A stretch of 64,000 nucleotides of DNA from Undaria pinnatifida (GCA_012845835.1 JABAKD010000025.1:17483976-17547975), one strand, 5' to 3'; shown: positions 32,931 to 42,768, numbered from the stretch's first letter. Numbers and translations are program-made. Notes: a model not told the origin generated them from the sequence alone.

Positions 32931-33175
32931 TGCGCACGAGCCCAAACGAGCCATATATCCTCCGTGGGCTGCTTTGTGTGCTTCACAAACATGCGTTTGG
33001 ATTGGGTTGGATGCTGCATTGTTGGAGGTGTGCTGGAAAACAATGCGCTCGAGCGAGCCCAAACGAGCCACATGTATATTATTATCATGAGTGGTCTGTT
33101 CTCCGTGCTTCACAAACAAACATGCGGTTGGGGCATTGTTGGCAGTGTTGGAGGTGCGCTTGAGTTAGGCGTGGG
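32931..33175. repeat. Tandem duplication of about 117 bp
   Basis: cgagcccaaacgagccayat, gtgcttcacaaac and gggcattgttgg-agtgttg occur twice in direct order (from 32937 and from 33054). Non-coding. Confidence 0.75.
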
Positions 33176-33561
33176 AGTTGATGCGATATATTATATGTGC
33201 AAATAATTGGCACGTTGGCGTTGGCACTGATATGAACTTGTTACATTGTGTTACATGAAATGATACTACTCCCTTCTTGTTTCGAACCGTTCTTGGCCCT
33301 CCCGAATCCAACCCCCTCCCCCCTCTCTCTGAAGAAGTGAGGGCAGAGCACACGTTGGAGTCCATGACAATGAATGTTTGCGCAGATCCTCCAGCTACCT
33401 CGACAAGCAGGTTGTTGTGTGGCCGTTGCAGGACACACAGTAGTGTAGTGGTCGCTGCTGTCAGAAACTAACAGAACATGGTTCGTGGCTACCGCCCGCC
33501 ATGGCCGCACACCTACCCGAGCGGAGCCGCTTCTTATTACTACGCCGCCGACTTCTGCTAT

Positions 33562-34047
33562 TTAGGTCTCCTCCCACCTCCGCTTCTTACTTAGCGGCCG
33601 ACCTCTGCTACTTGTAGCCGTGAAGTTGCCAGATGATGAGCCCCCGCCCGCCCCTCCCTCATCCCCGCCCGCTTCTTCTTCCTCCTTTTCCTCGTCCTCG
33701 TCCTCCTCGTCCTCTTTGTCGTTCTCCTCGTCGTCGTCGTCCTCCTCCTCGTCCTCCCCTTCCTCCTCGTCGTCGTCGTCGTCGTCGTCGTCCTCCTCCT
33801 CCTCCTCCTCCTCCTCCTCCTCCTCCTCTTTCATGGAGGAATTGCCCGAGCTGTCGGGGGATTGTGCGGGACCTGCGCGGCCACTCTTTCCTGTTGACGT
33901 GGTTGCTACCTCCTTGCTCCGACGCTTCTTTCGCTTTAGATCAGCGTTGAAGAGGCCTCTCACGGCTTTCTTCTCGAGCTCGGTGACAACAATACTCTCA
34001 AGAAACTGCTGGCCTTCTGAGAAACCGTTCGGTTCACCCAAGTTCAC
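33562..34047 (-). CDS. Candidate exon of an acidic nuclear-type protein
   Basis: The minus frame is open for 161 codons. It starts after a TAG that can serve as a splice acceptor (tgtgtatgtag), with GTG as the first codon, so an exon fits better than a gene start. It reads LGEPNGFSEGQQFLESIVVT and ELEKKAVRGLFNADL, then a basic patch KRKKRRSKEV that could be a nuclear signal, a Ser/Gly linker, a run of about 65 mostly Glu/Asp residues, and a basic end GRPLSKKRRWEET. The acidic run is encoded by a GAG/GAC microsatellite that may have expanded. A GTAAGA donor lies near 33590. Histone chaperones and nucleolar proteins have such tails, but I cannot name it. Confidence 0.45.
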   Translation of the reverse strand: MNLGEPNGFSEGQQFLESIVVTELEKKAVRGLFNADLKRKKRRSKEVATTSTGKSGRAGPAQSPDSSGNSSMKEEEEEEEEEEEEDDDDDDDDEEEGEDEEEDDDDEENDKEDEEDEDEEKEEEEAGGDEGGAGGGSSSGNFTATSSRGRPLSKKRRWEET

Positions 34048-34199
34048 CTACATACACAGAGCTTGCTGCTGTTTTTGGCTAGGCCCTACATGTCGCTTCT
34101 TCTGCTTGCTCTGTGCTCTGCCACTGAGTATTCACCTGACCCTATGCCTGGATAACACAGCCATGGACTTGTTCCAGTCATTGAGCGTTTATTGTATAG

Positions 34200-34620
34200 G
34201 ATTTAGTACGGAGGCACCCCCCCCCCCCCCCTACCCCCCTCCAATCGGCCTAAAATGTAAAAATGTGAGTGAGGGTCCAGGAATTTCTTTTCCGGACGCC
34301 CTTGGACCATAAGAAAAAAAGAGAAAAAAACAAGAAAACAAAACAAAACAAAGGACACAAAGCAAAACAAGACAAACGACAGGTAAGTGTTCTGAAGAAT
34401 GTGAAGCAAGAAGATTGGAAAGGAGAGGCTGCAAGTCGAACAACATACGTGCTGGAGAGGAGCAGATACCTGTTGCACGGACAAAACAACACGAAGAAGA
34501 TAATTGCTGTTCCACGGACAGAACAACACGAAGAAGATAAGTGTTGTTTCACGGACAAAAACATGAAAAACACAAACAAGAGGAAGAAGATACCGGCATA
34601 AGGCCGGTGGAGAGGGAAAT
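34200..34620. repeat. C-run, inverted-repeat arm and A-rich family-5 sequence
   Basis: 34219-34245 is a C-run. 34269-34303 is the inverted partner of 32759-32793 (gtgagggtccaggaatttct..ggacgccctt). 34340-34430 (gacaaacgacaggtaagtgt, tctgaagaatgtgaagcaag, aagattggaaagg) matches 45100-45170. Confidence 0.65.
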
Positions 34621-34741
34621 AACGGAGCAAACAAAAAAATATGGACGATGACCAGCAAGTAATTACTGTCGCTTTTGCGCTCTCTCTATTGAACTCGACG
34701 AAAACAAACAAAGCAGAAACTACCACTCGATGTAGAAGGGT

Positions 34742-34746
34742 CAGGG
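34742..34746. repeat. Target-site duplication, left copy (CAGGG)
   Basis: CAGGG directly precedes the TG of the 5' LTR at 34747. The identical CAGGG follows the 3' LTR at 40977-40981. Five-bp duplications are typical of LTR-retrotransposon integrases. Confidence 0.85.
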
Positions 34747-34856
34747 TGTTTGTGGTAAGCGGTTGTTCGATACGGGTCTGCGGATATTCGGGGGTTTTGC
34801 GTTATGGGGTTTTGTATTATGTGTCGAGGCATTATTTGGTATATGCCTTCGACGTG

Positions 34857-35168
34857 GAGAAACCCTATTTGCAGGACGGGCCTGCAACGAATTCTTGCAG
34901 GACGTGCCTCTGATTGGCCACCTGCCGCTTTTTATTGCCCGCGTTTTTTTTTTGGCGAACGCCTGCCGAACGCGCGGCGAAGCCGCGCGATGGCACTTTT
35001 AGCCCCACGTACCGGTCAAACGGTCAGGGTTCGGGTTGGGGTTGGGGTTAGGGTTAGGGTTAGGGTTAGGGTTGGGGTTGGGTGGGGTCTGTGCAGGTAC
35101 CTGGGACAAAAGTGTGCCAAAACGTCCTGCAAGAATTCGTTGCAGGCCCGTCCTGCAAATAGGGGCTC
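34857..35168. mobile_element. Mutator-like MITE with 43-bp perfect TIRs and telomere-like core
   Basis: The terminal inverted repeats 34863-34905 (ccctatttgcaggacgggcc..) and 35122-35164 are perfect complements over 43 bp, with a GAG/CTC match outside them. The flanks ccttcgacgtg (34846-34856) and ccttcgaggtg (35169-35179) differ by one base and look like a 9-11-bp target duplication; the uninterrupted LTR at 40.6 kb has a single cctcgacgta here. Long TIRs with a 9-bp-class duplication point to Mutator-type transposition. No transposase is encoded. The middle (35024-35090) is ggttaggg/ggttgggg repeats. Confidence 0.8.
35024..35090 (+). repeat. Interstitial telomere-like repeat inside the MITE
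   Basis: Roughly ten units of (t)tagggt and ttgggg, for example gggttagggttagggttagg, on the plus strand. The unit fits a TTAGGG telomere, used by many stramenopiles, fungi and animals. Its place inside a transposable element suggests capture, not a chromosome-fusion scar. Confidence 0.8.
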
Positions 35169-35540
35169 CCTTCGAGGTGTGTAGGGATTCCTTCCCGAGG
35201 AGACGCAGTCGTGATGGTAAAGATACGGCCCGATCTTTGATGACAAGATACTACCCGTATATTTCAGAGGGTAGAGCGTGACGACAGGTGCGGCTCACCC
35301 CTGTGTGGTTCATTTGTGGAGCCTTGACGACAAGTACTGAGCTTCATTTGTGTGGTTTATGTGTGAAGCTTTTGACGGCAGGTACTGAGCTTCTTCTGTG
35401 TGGTGGGTGTGTGTTCGAGAGTCCGCGATAGTGCGGCTCCATGTACTATATATTGCGCTCTCTCCGCCTACTTCATAGAGGCAAGCCGCGTGGTTACATA
35501 GAACACGTCATACAGTGAGCGTTATTAAAACACGATTATC

Positions 35541-36152
35541 GTGGGGCGTCCGGCCCCGGAAGTCGCTGAAGGGGTGCTCTCATGGATGAGGAAAAATAGC
35601 TTCTTCGGCAGCAGCTTGATTGAGCAGATGTCGGCGAATTTGGCTGAGCGAGACGCGGCGTTGACAACGGAGAGAGCGTTGAGCATGGCCGCCGAGGCAG
35701 AGGTTCAAGAGGGCACTGGTGATATGGAGACAGAGGTGCTGGAAACTCAACGTGCGATCAACAAACTCCTTGATGAGTTTCAGCTCTATCGACCGGACAC
35801 TCCCGAACACCTGCAGTATTGGTGGAGGCGATTACAGTCTGCGAAGAAGCGAGCAGGAGGGGTTGAGCCACCATGCCAGAGGTACGATGGTATGATGCAA
35901 GCGAGGTTGACGATGGTCGATGCCGTTTCGAGGTCAAGGGATTTTCCTCCTATTTTCGGCGTGGTCTACCGCGCACCGAAACTGAGAAGCGGCTTGGATA
36001 GGCACGCCTGCAGTCTGCTAAGCAAAGACCAAGCGGAACTGGGCTTCCGTACCGGAACTACGACGAACATATCTGATAGGGACAGCTTACGCTATACCTA
36101 CAATGGGACCCGAAGGGTGCGCCAGCTAGAGTTGGGCTGCGAAAGCAACTGA
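35541..36152 (+). CDS. ORF of the LTR element, unknown product
   Basis: The 203-codon frame begins 8 bases after the 5' LTR; the first codon is GTG, so the true start may be the ATG at 35582 (WMRKNSFFGSSLIEQ). It is Ala/Glu-rich and helical in its first half (ALTTERALSMAAEAEV, METEVLETQRAINKLLDEFQ), then has a tryptophan pair (LQYWWRRLQSAKK) and a basic C-terminus. Its position is that of gag, but there is no zinc knuckle. The last 20 codons lie in a poly-A-tailed repeat (36090-36252) also seen at 49.8 kb, so the C-terminus may be chimeric. Function unknown. Confidence 0.4.
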   Translation: MGRPAPEVAEGVLSWMRKNSFFGSSLIEQMSANLAERDAALTTERALSMAAEAEVQEGTGDMETEVLETQRAINKLLDEFQLYRPDTPEHLQYWWRRLQSAKKRAGGVEPPCQRYDGMMQARLTMVDAVSRSRDFPPIFGVVYRAPKLRSGLDRHACSLLSKDQAELGFRTGTTTNISDRDSLRYTYNGTRRVRQLELGCESN

Positions 36153-36252
36153 TTTAAATCGACACACGACGCATATGAAAATACGTGGAAGTGTGGTGAG
36201 CTAAAGCTTAATTTTTCCCCATCCGCCGGAGGATAATGAAAAAAAAAAAAAA
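36090..36252 (+). repeat. Poly-A-tailed retroposon 3' end (family 4), copy 1
   Basis: caatgggacccgaagggtgc, gccagctag, ttaaatcgacacacgacgc, atgaaaatacgtggaagtgt and atccgccggaggata lead into a run of 13 A (from about 36238). The same sequence ends in poly-A at 49.8 kb (minus strand), and a further copy lies at 56.2 kb. A fixed 3' end with poly-A means copying by a LINE-type machinery. Confidence 0.75.
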
Positions 36253-37036
36253 TACGACGAACAGATGGCATGGATGGCGACGTGGAGCGCAGGGGTGGAA
36301 GGAAAAAGGGTGGAACCGCAGCAGCAGCAGCAGCAGCATGCTCCTGGGGTGGAGATGCTCGGTGATGCTGGTGAGCCGCCTATCGGAGCTTGCTGTTGTT
36401 GGTGTTGTGCGCGCAGAACAGCGGCAGCAGGAGCCATCACCGCCGGTGACCAGCGCTGAGCCTTTTCCACTGCTGTTGGATGAACCAGATATGGTGGATG
36501 GTGATGTTGTTTCTGGTGTTGCAGTCAGGCGCGAGCATTCAGTGACGGAATAGTTTGGCGGCTCGGGTCTTTTGGGGTTTGCAAAGCAGCAGCAGCAAAA
36601 AGTGCAGCAGCAAGAAGTGCAGAAACAGCAGTCTGAGCCAGTAGCGGTGGGGGCTGTGGCCGCTAGCAATGGGCCGGGGGAGGTGCGGGCTGTGGCGACC
36701 AGCAGTGGGACGGGGTCGATAAGGAGGGTGGTGCTGCAGCAAAAAGGGGGCTCGAGCCAGCGTGGTGCATCAACGCATCCGTTTGACCCGGGTACACCAA
36801 AATATAGCATGCGATCGCTTCGACCGGAAAATGAGCCGGGTAAGGTTTGGGGGGGGTATGACGAGGAACACGAGGAGAAGCAGGGAGGTTACAGCAGCAG
36901 TGACAGCAGCAACAACAGCATCAGTACCAGCAGCAGCAAACGCCTAGATGGGAGATGGGATGAAACATCATCGTTCCCCTTTGACCGTGGCAAAATTTCA
37001 CCTGCACTCCCCAGGCATATTATCTATCGAGTGTAG
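36236..37036 (+). pseudogene. Q-rich ORF interrupted by one TAG
   Basis: One frame is open from 36236 to 37036 except for a single TAG at 36551-36553. Before it: EQRQQEPSPPVTSAEPFPLL and LDEPDMVDGDVVSGVAVRRE. After it: FAKQQQQKVQQQEVQKQQ, FDPGTPKYSMRSLRPENEPG, and a Ser/Asn-rich tail from CAG/AGC repeats. The Gln and acidic stretches resemble transcription-factor low-complexity regions. It could be a captured host-gene fragment inside the LTR element, or a former gag-like gene. Readthrough of the TAG is possible but unsupported. Confidence 0.35.
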
Positions 37037-39523
37037 CATCGCTTGATTATTGAAAATGCTGGGATGGTGATGGATTTGACTTTGTTTTCGTGTTTCCCTG
37101 TATCACATGGTGATAATTGACGTAGTTTTCGTCAGGTTGTCTTGGTGTGTGCAAAATAGTGCGGAAGCATGGTGTGATGTCATGCTTTTCTACTCAGAGA
37201 CATATTATGTACCTGAAATAATAGTGCAGAAGAATGGTGTAGTATATCGCTATCCAACGATTCGGCGATTTGTCCAACCAGTTGTTGACGATTTGACTGG
37301 AAAGTGTGAAACCTGCTATGCGTATTTCCCGCTGATTCTGTGCACTTTTATGACGAGATGAAAGGGAGGACATAGGGAGCTCTTTACTCGTCGTACAACG
37401 TGTCATGTGTGGGCATGCGACTGCCGATTGACGTTGCCCGTGACGTATTTTTGTTAGCGTGCGACTGCCAATTAACGTTGCCCGTGACTTAGCCTGGCAT
37501 GATAAAGTAATAGTACGTATAACATGGTACCAGATACGGCTTACAGTACTACGTTGTACTTATTTTTGCGGTTGGTGAAACACCGGGGGATGTGTATCGG
37601 TATGGTGCTCCTTGTCTATGGCAGATCGTGATTGCTGCCGGTGTAATACGTATCAAGTATTAACCCTTATCTGATGCCTGGTACGAGCTAACCATTCACT
37701 GCTGTATCACCAGGCATGATATGATATAGCAGCAGCATCCTCGCAGATATACTGCTTCATCATATCAAACAGAAACAGTACAATCATTGCATGATGACCA
37801 AAATGAGGCAAGCTTTATTTGATATATGTCGCCGCGCGAAACCCGCCCACCGGTAACACTATTATTGCGGTAGATATATGATAACTCTCTGCTACTACCA
37901 AAAGTGACATTTGGATTGGTGTAAAATCCACGCGATAACAGAAGAAGAGGAAGAACAGCGTATCATACCACGTACCTGGTACCTGATATGCATCATGACG
38001 TCTTATATATTTTCGAGTTTTGACGTGGTTCCCTGCATTTCCATTATATACATCTCTGAAATATCGCCAACAGCAGGACGAGAAAATTGTTGTACTGCTG
38101 TAACCTTATTCCGGTTGCCTGATGTAAATTTTCATTCAAATCTAGACCAAGTACCAGGCACATGTCATGCTTTGATTTTCAGAGTTGCCCGATTATTTGG
38201 GTTTATCGTTTCTTACCGGACCGGTGGCAAATTAATGTTAGAATCCGAGTTTGTTTGCGTGACAGCAGACATGGGCACTATTTCTGGTTGCAGATTTGAC
38301 AGGGGGTTAGTTTTTATTTTTGGTTTTCGGGGTGTTGCGATGGGTGGCTTAATCTAGTCAGATGCATCGTTTTCGCCGAGCGGAAGGAGGGGAGTGACTG
38401 CATACTCGGCGGCCGTTGCGACCAACAAAATGTGCCGAGCACGGGGGGGGGGGGGGCTTTGTTCACACAGAGATTTTCCATCGTAGGTTATAGAATTTGC
38501 GTTAAGGGATGCGTTAGAGATACGCGCGAGCTAGTTGTATGCTGCTTGCTGAGAAGGGGGAGGTTGCATAAATACTCGACGTGCACAGCAACCAATGGAT
38601 TCGTGACGTACATGGCAACCGATAGTACATATGTGTGTGATAGGCTGCAAGAAAGAGAAGATTTGACCCGCTCTAATGGCAGGAGCGTCCCGAGTGTCCC
38701 GCTTGCTAACTGATCTGTGCTTTAACCCGAGTTCTTCTACGGTGACTGACCTTACCGCGAACTGGCATGTTTCCCGACACAGCATGCGAGATAATTACCA
38801 CCAGATATCAAATGTGTGGTATGGTGCCTATCATTGATTGGCGAATACTACTAGTAGTGCCTGTATACGGAGGCATGATTTGAGCGATCGGCATTATGTT
38901 ATTTTGTCTGGATATTCATTCATGTGGTTACTGTATTACATTTCAGAGGAATAAGACTAGTGATGTACAATTTTGAGTTATACTTGATGCGAACAATGCA
39001 CGCAAGATTGTTTGTCGGAGGTCTATACCTACCTCTGGTGGAATTGTGATGAGATGTGTGTTGGTACCTTGTGCATCGTTTTTCACTTGGATGCAGACAT
39101 GCGTTACGTTCTCGTCTATGAAGATGGAGTGTGGCCAATTTCAATGGAGAGTGTGGGATTTTCCACGTGCGTTAGTATAGTAGCATGATGATTCTCTCAC
39201 CAAACCGCTGCATAGGATGGAAGGAGTTTTCCGATCGATGGCGCTTGACTTCGATCATGGGGAGTGTCTAGCAGGGAGGCTGCTACAGTTCGATTTGAGT
39301 GTTTCAATGGGAGTTGTTTTTCTGTCGGAGACGTGCTGTTGTTTGCTCTTTCATGCAGAGTGTAAAGCAGGGAGGGCAATCCTATTGGGCGATGGGACAT
39401 TATGTGAGTGCGGTGTTGGTGATTTGTTTGAAGGTTTTCCCAACATATTCTAGCTTGTTACGTAGATATTCCCTTCCCGTAACTACTGTCACGAGTATCT
39501 TATATATTATAAAAAATGAAAAT
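37037..39523. other. LTR-element interior without recognisable genes
   Basis: The longest frame is 148 codons (37911-38357), hydrophobic in parts with no motif. A G-run of 13 sits at 38440-38454. Nearby words cgactgccgattgacgttgc and cgactgccaattaacgttgc repeat at 37420-37490. No pol-like segment is seen in any frame. Confidence 0.45.
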
Positions 39524-40110
39524 ACACTCCAGCTGTAAGATCGAAGATTTCGTCGAAACTCATCTTTGCAAGCTGTGTGTGATACTCCGATCGCGCGCAT
39601 TACGAGTTGTGTGTCCTCATTAAGGATATAGGTCGGCGACTCCCCTTACAACTACAGTGTAGTTATCAGGGTCACCAGGATGATTTTAGTCAGTCTGTGC
39701 GCGGAAACTATAAAACCCGTTTCTGAGGGGGACAAAATCTGACAGCTGTGAAGGAAAATGTATCCTTTTATCAAGTGAATTTTGTAAGTCGAATAACCGG
39801 TGAGGGGGGTGGGGCGGAGTTTTGAAGGACGTGGGGGCCTGGTTTTGATCAAAAGCGAGCGGGTTTGGAGGGGGGGGGGGGGGGGGAAGGGGGCAATTTG
39901 TGCATGTAAGCTATAAATCCTTTCGAGGGGATAAATCTGACGGTTTTGGCACCAGTATATTATTGGGGGCGGGGGGGGGGGGTTGGGGCGGGGGGGGGGG
40001 GGGGGGACCGTGTGGGGAAGCTCAATATGTGCCTGGAAACTTTACATTATTTTGAGGGGATAAATGTGACGGTTTTGGAAATAATACATCTTATATATGA
40101 TATTTATGCT
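39524..40110 (-). repeat. C-tract composite repeat (family 1), block C
   Basis: Reverse orientation: it begins with cactccagctgtaagatcga and runs through tcctcattaaggatataggt, ggcgactcccctt and gacaaaatctgacagctgt, to two G-run modules (39871-39890 and 39970-40006). It is an insertion into the LTR element, or part of its interior. Confidence 0.8.
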
Positions 40111-40515
40111 GAACCTGAGATTGAGACATTTTGGTATTGAGTTTGTCGTTGTACCTGGGCAATTCTTGGCTTGATGCATTGATACTCATTCAATTGTGCT
40201 GACAAGCTCGACAGTGAAAAAGGACATCGGTTGTAACGACGTTTCGCTGCACAAGCTTGAGTTCGGAGATAGTCTAAGCGTAAGGTATCCTAGTAACAAT
40301 GTTGGTATTCAGAACGCCGTTTTACCTTTTAGCAGTTATCGATGATGGAATATGGGATTGCTGTTTTACCTTGGCAATGATGAAGGGTGGAAGTTGGGCT
40401 TGCCGTCTGACCTTGGCAATGATTTATCATGGAATTTAGGATTTTTTGCCGTTTTACCTGGCAGTTGGTGATAAGTTGTTCGGGACCTATCGTATCGCGC
40501 ACCGAATAGGGGAGC
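40111..40515. other. 3' interior of the LTR element with polypurine tract
   Basis: Contains three diverged repeats of ttttaccttggcaatgatga (about 40320-40460; one reads ccttggcaatgatttatcat). Ends in aataggggagc immediately before the 3' LTR; this purine stretch is the likely plus-strand primer site. Confidence 0.5.
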
Positions 40516-40976
40516 TGTTTGCGGTATGCGGTTGTTCGATACTGGTCTGCGGATATTCGGGGGTTTCGTGTTATGAGGTTTTGTATTATGTGTCGAGGCA
40601 CTATTTGTAATATTCCTCGACGTATATAGGGCTTCCTCCCCGAGACAGTCGTGATGATAACAAAAAACGGCCCAGGCTTTGATGACAAGATACTACCCGT
40701 ATATATGAGAGGGTGGAGCGAGACGACAGGCATGGCTCACCCATGTATGTGTGGTTTATATGTGGAGCCTTTGACGACATGTACTGAGCTTCTTTTGTGT
40801 GGTTTATGTGTGGAGCCTTCGACGGCAGGTACTTAGCTTATTCTGCGCGGGTGTGTGTTCGAGAGTCCGCGACAGTACGGCTCCGTGTATTATATATTGT
40901 GCTCTCCCCACCTACTTCATAGAGGCACGCCGCGTGGTTACACAGAACACACCATACAGTGAGCGTAATTCAAACA
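40516..40976 (+). repeat. 3' LTR, uninterrupted
   Basis: 461 bp, TGTTTG..CAAACA. It shows the empty site of the MITE that splits the 5' LTR: cctcgacgtatatagggctt. The two LTRs differ by many substitutions, so the insertion is old. Confidence 0.85.
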
Positions 40977-40981
40977 CAGGG

Positions 40982-41155
40982 CTACATTAGCACACCCTCC
41001 ACTTACTAGTCGAACTGGTACCTTGCCACACGATCTACCATCTTGTTTCTGCATTCATCTACAGCTGTATCAGTAAGAAGGCTGCCGCCCCCCGCCCCCT
41101 GTCCCCACGGTTTCCCTTGGTTGCTACTCGTGGCGTTCTCTGCTGTGAGGTGTTG
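40982..41155. other. LINE 3' flank
   Basis: Between the right target duplication of the LTR element and the LINE stop codon. Probably LINE 3' untranslated sequence; no poly-A tail is seen on the minus strand. Confidence 0.35.
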
Positions 41156-42062
41156 TCAGCTCTTCTCCGCCTCGCCCCTGTGCCATCTCGTCATGAAGCA
41201 GTCCGCCGCGTCCACGATGTCCCGGTGCCAGCTCCCAATATTCTTAGCCGCCCTCGGCCATAGCACAGTCTCTACTCCGAACAGTAAAGGGGAGCTATCC
41301 GTGGACCCCTCGGTTGCTTCGAATACCCTGATGTCGTCTACCAGACATTGGGCCCAGTTATTTTCCGGTCGGCTTCGTCCCGGGTTCACCTCACCAGCCA
41401 TCGTCCCGAACATCACACGATGGGTCAGTCGCTCATTGGTCGTCCGTTGTACGGCTCCCGCAAAGAGGAGGCGTCGTTTACGGATAGTCGTCTTAACGCT
41501 CTCACATTATGCCTTCTTGAGATCCTTGGCGTACGACATGCGGTGGTCGGTGCGCTGTCGGCGCTAAAAGCCAATTATCCTTAGGAGGAAGTTGTGGTGT
41601 GCCGATCGGAGTCGAGCGAAGTGCTCCAGGCAGATAGCCCAAGTCACACACCCGTATAGCAGGGTCTCCATCGCCTCGGTATTTGGCAGGCGCACCTTTA
41701 ACATGGGCGGGGCATCTACCATATCGTGCAGATCGCGCTTGAAACGATCGTAGCATGCCCACGCGAGTCGGATCCATCGTTTGATCTCTGGTATGATGGC
41801 GTTTGCGTCGATAAGACCGCCCAGGTATTGAAAATGCATCGTCTGCGTATACCTCTGGCCCGCTGCTTCGACGACGAGCAGTGAGGTCGGGAGCACCTGG
41901 TCGAGTGTGCGAAGCAGCATTGTCTCCGTTTGCGTTCCGGGCACGGTGCGTCCTGCTGCTTCAAAAATGGTCACAATGACGGTCATCATCTTTGCAAGGC
42001 TTTCCACCGACTCAGGAACACTGCCTGCATCGTCGGCGTACAGCATGCCCCAGACTGACCTC
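41156..42062 (-). pseudogene. LINE reverse-transcriptase C-terminal half
   Basis: Read leftwards from 42060: SVWGMLYADDAGSVPES with the RT catalytic YADD (plus-strand 42029-42040), FEAAGRTVPGTQTETMLLRT, FQYLGGLIDANAIIPEIKRW, LETLLYG-type METLLYGCVTWAICLEHFAR and HHNFLLRIIGF. An in-frame TAG (41564-41566) follows, then RRQRTDHRMSYAKDLKKA, a TAA (41507-41509), KRRLLFAGAVQRT, MFGTMAGEVNPGRSRPENNW, DDIRVFEATEGSTD and FMTRWHRGE to the natural stop at 41156. This is a non-LTR (LINE) pol. The N-terminal endonuclease and RT fingers are gone: the sequence turns into a TAG microsatellite exactly upstream of the RT palm. Two stops make it dead. Confidence 0.85.
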
Positions 42063-42192
42063 AGCAGTAGTAGTAGTAGTAGTGGTAGTAGTAGTAGTTG
42101 TAGTAGTAGTAGTAGTAGGAGTAGTAGTAGTAGGAGTAGTAGTAGTAGAAGTAGTAGTAGAAGTAGTAGTAGAGTAGTTGTAGTAGGAGGAG

Positions 42193-42231
<39 letters not shown>

Positions 42232-42463
42232 ATTTAGTAGTAGTAGTAGTAGTAGTAGGAGTAGTAGCAGTCGTAGTAGTAGCAGTAGTAGTAGCAGTAG
42301 TGGTAGTAGTAGTAGCAGTAGTAGTAGCAGTAGTAGTAGCAGTAGTAGTAGTAGCAGTAGTAGTAATAGTAGTAGTGGTAGTACTAATAATAGTAGTAGT
42401 GGTAGTAGTAGTAGCAGCAGTAGTAGCAGTAGTAGTAGTAGTAGGAGTAGTAGTAGGAGTAGG

Positions 42464-42495
<32 letters not shown>

Positions 42496-42555
42496 AAGTA
42501 GCAGTAGCAGTAGCAGTAGTAGCAGTAGTGGTATAAATAGTAGCAGTAGTAGTAC

Positions 42556-42588
<33 letters not shown>

Positions 42589-42652
42589 AAGTAGTAGAAG
42601 TACTAATAGTAGTAGCAGTAGCAGTAGTAGAGTAGTAGTAGTAGTAGAAGTC

Positions 42653-42692
<40 letters not shown>

Positions 42693-42693
42693 C

Positions 42694-42727
<34 letters not shown>

Positions 42728-42728
42728 C
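42062..42728. repeat. TAG trinucleotide microsatellite, about 670 bp
   Basis: Almost uninterrupted (tag)n with scattered variants (cag, gag, aag). All long open frames across it, including a 452-codon minus frame of Tyr, Thr and Leu runs, are artefacts of the repeat. It abuts the truncated 5' end of the LINE and, on the other side, a SINE. Confidence 0.95.
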
Positions 42729-42768
42729 TGGTAGTAAGTACTAGTAGTACTCGTATCAGTATCTTGAG

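Larger units (their letters stand above)
34747..35532 (+). repeat. 5' LTR, interrupted by a MITE
   Basis: Aligns with 40516-40976 from tgtttg-ggta-gcggttgt, through tctgcggatattcgggggtt and tactacccgtatat, to catacagtgagcgt-att. A foreign 312-bp segment (34857-35168) splits it. Without that segment and one 11-bp duplication copy the LTR is about 463 bp, against 461 bp for the right one. Confidence 0.85.
34747..40976 (+). mobile_element. Non-autonomous LTR retrotransposon, structurally complete
   Basis: LTRs at 34747-35532 and 40516-40976 begin TGTTTG and end CAAACA (AAAACA in the left copy). They are flanked by a perfect 5-bp duplication, CAGGG. A purine-rich sequence (aataggggag) precedes the 3' LTR, as a polypurine tract should. 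The 5-kb interior has no recognisable protease, RT, RNase H or integrase. It holds a 203-codon ORF, a Q-rich ORF with one stop, a poly-A retroposon tail and an inverted C-tract repeat. It therefore fits a large retrotransposon derivative moved by another element's enzymes. No canonical tRNA primer site is obvious after the left LTR. Orientation is set by ORFs and purine tract. Confidence 0.85.

Noticed and set aside
33620-34312. 230-codon plus-strand Ser-rich ORF opposite the acidic ORF
   Set aside because: Complement of the Glu/Asp run; the minus strand has the more protein-like ends and basic patches.
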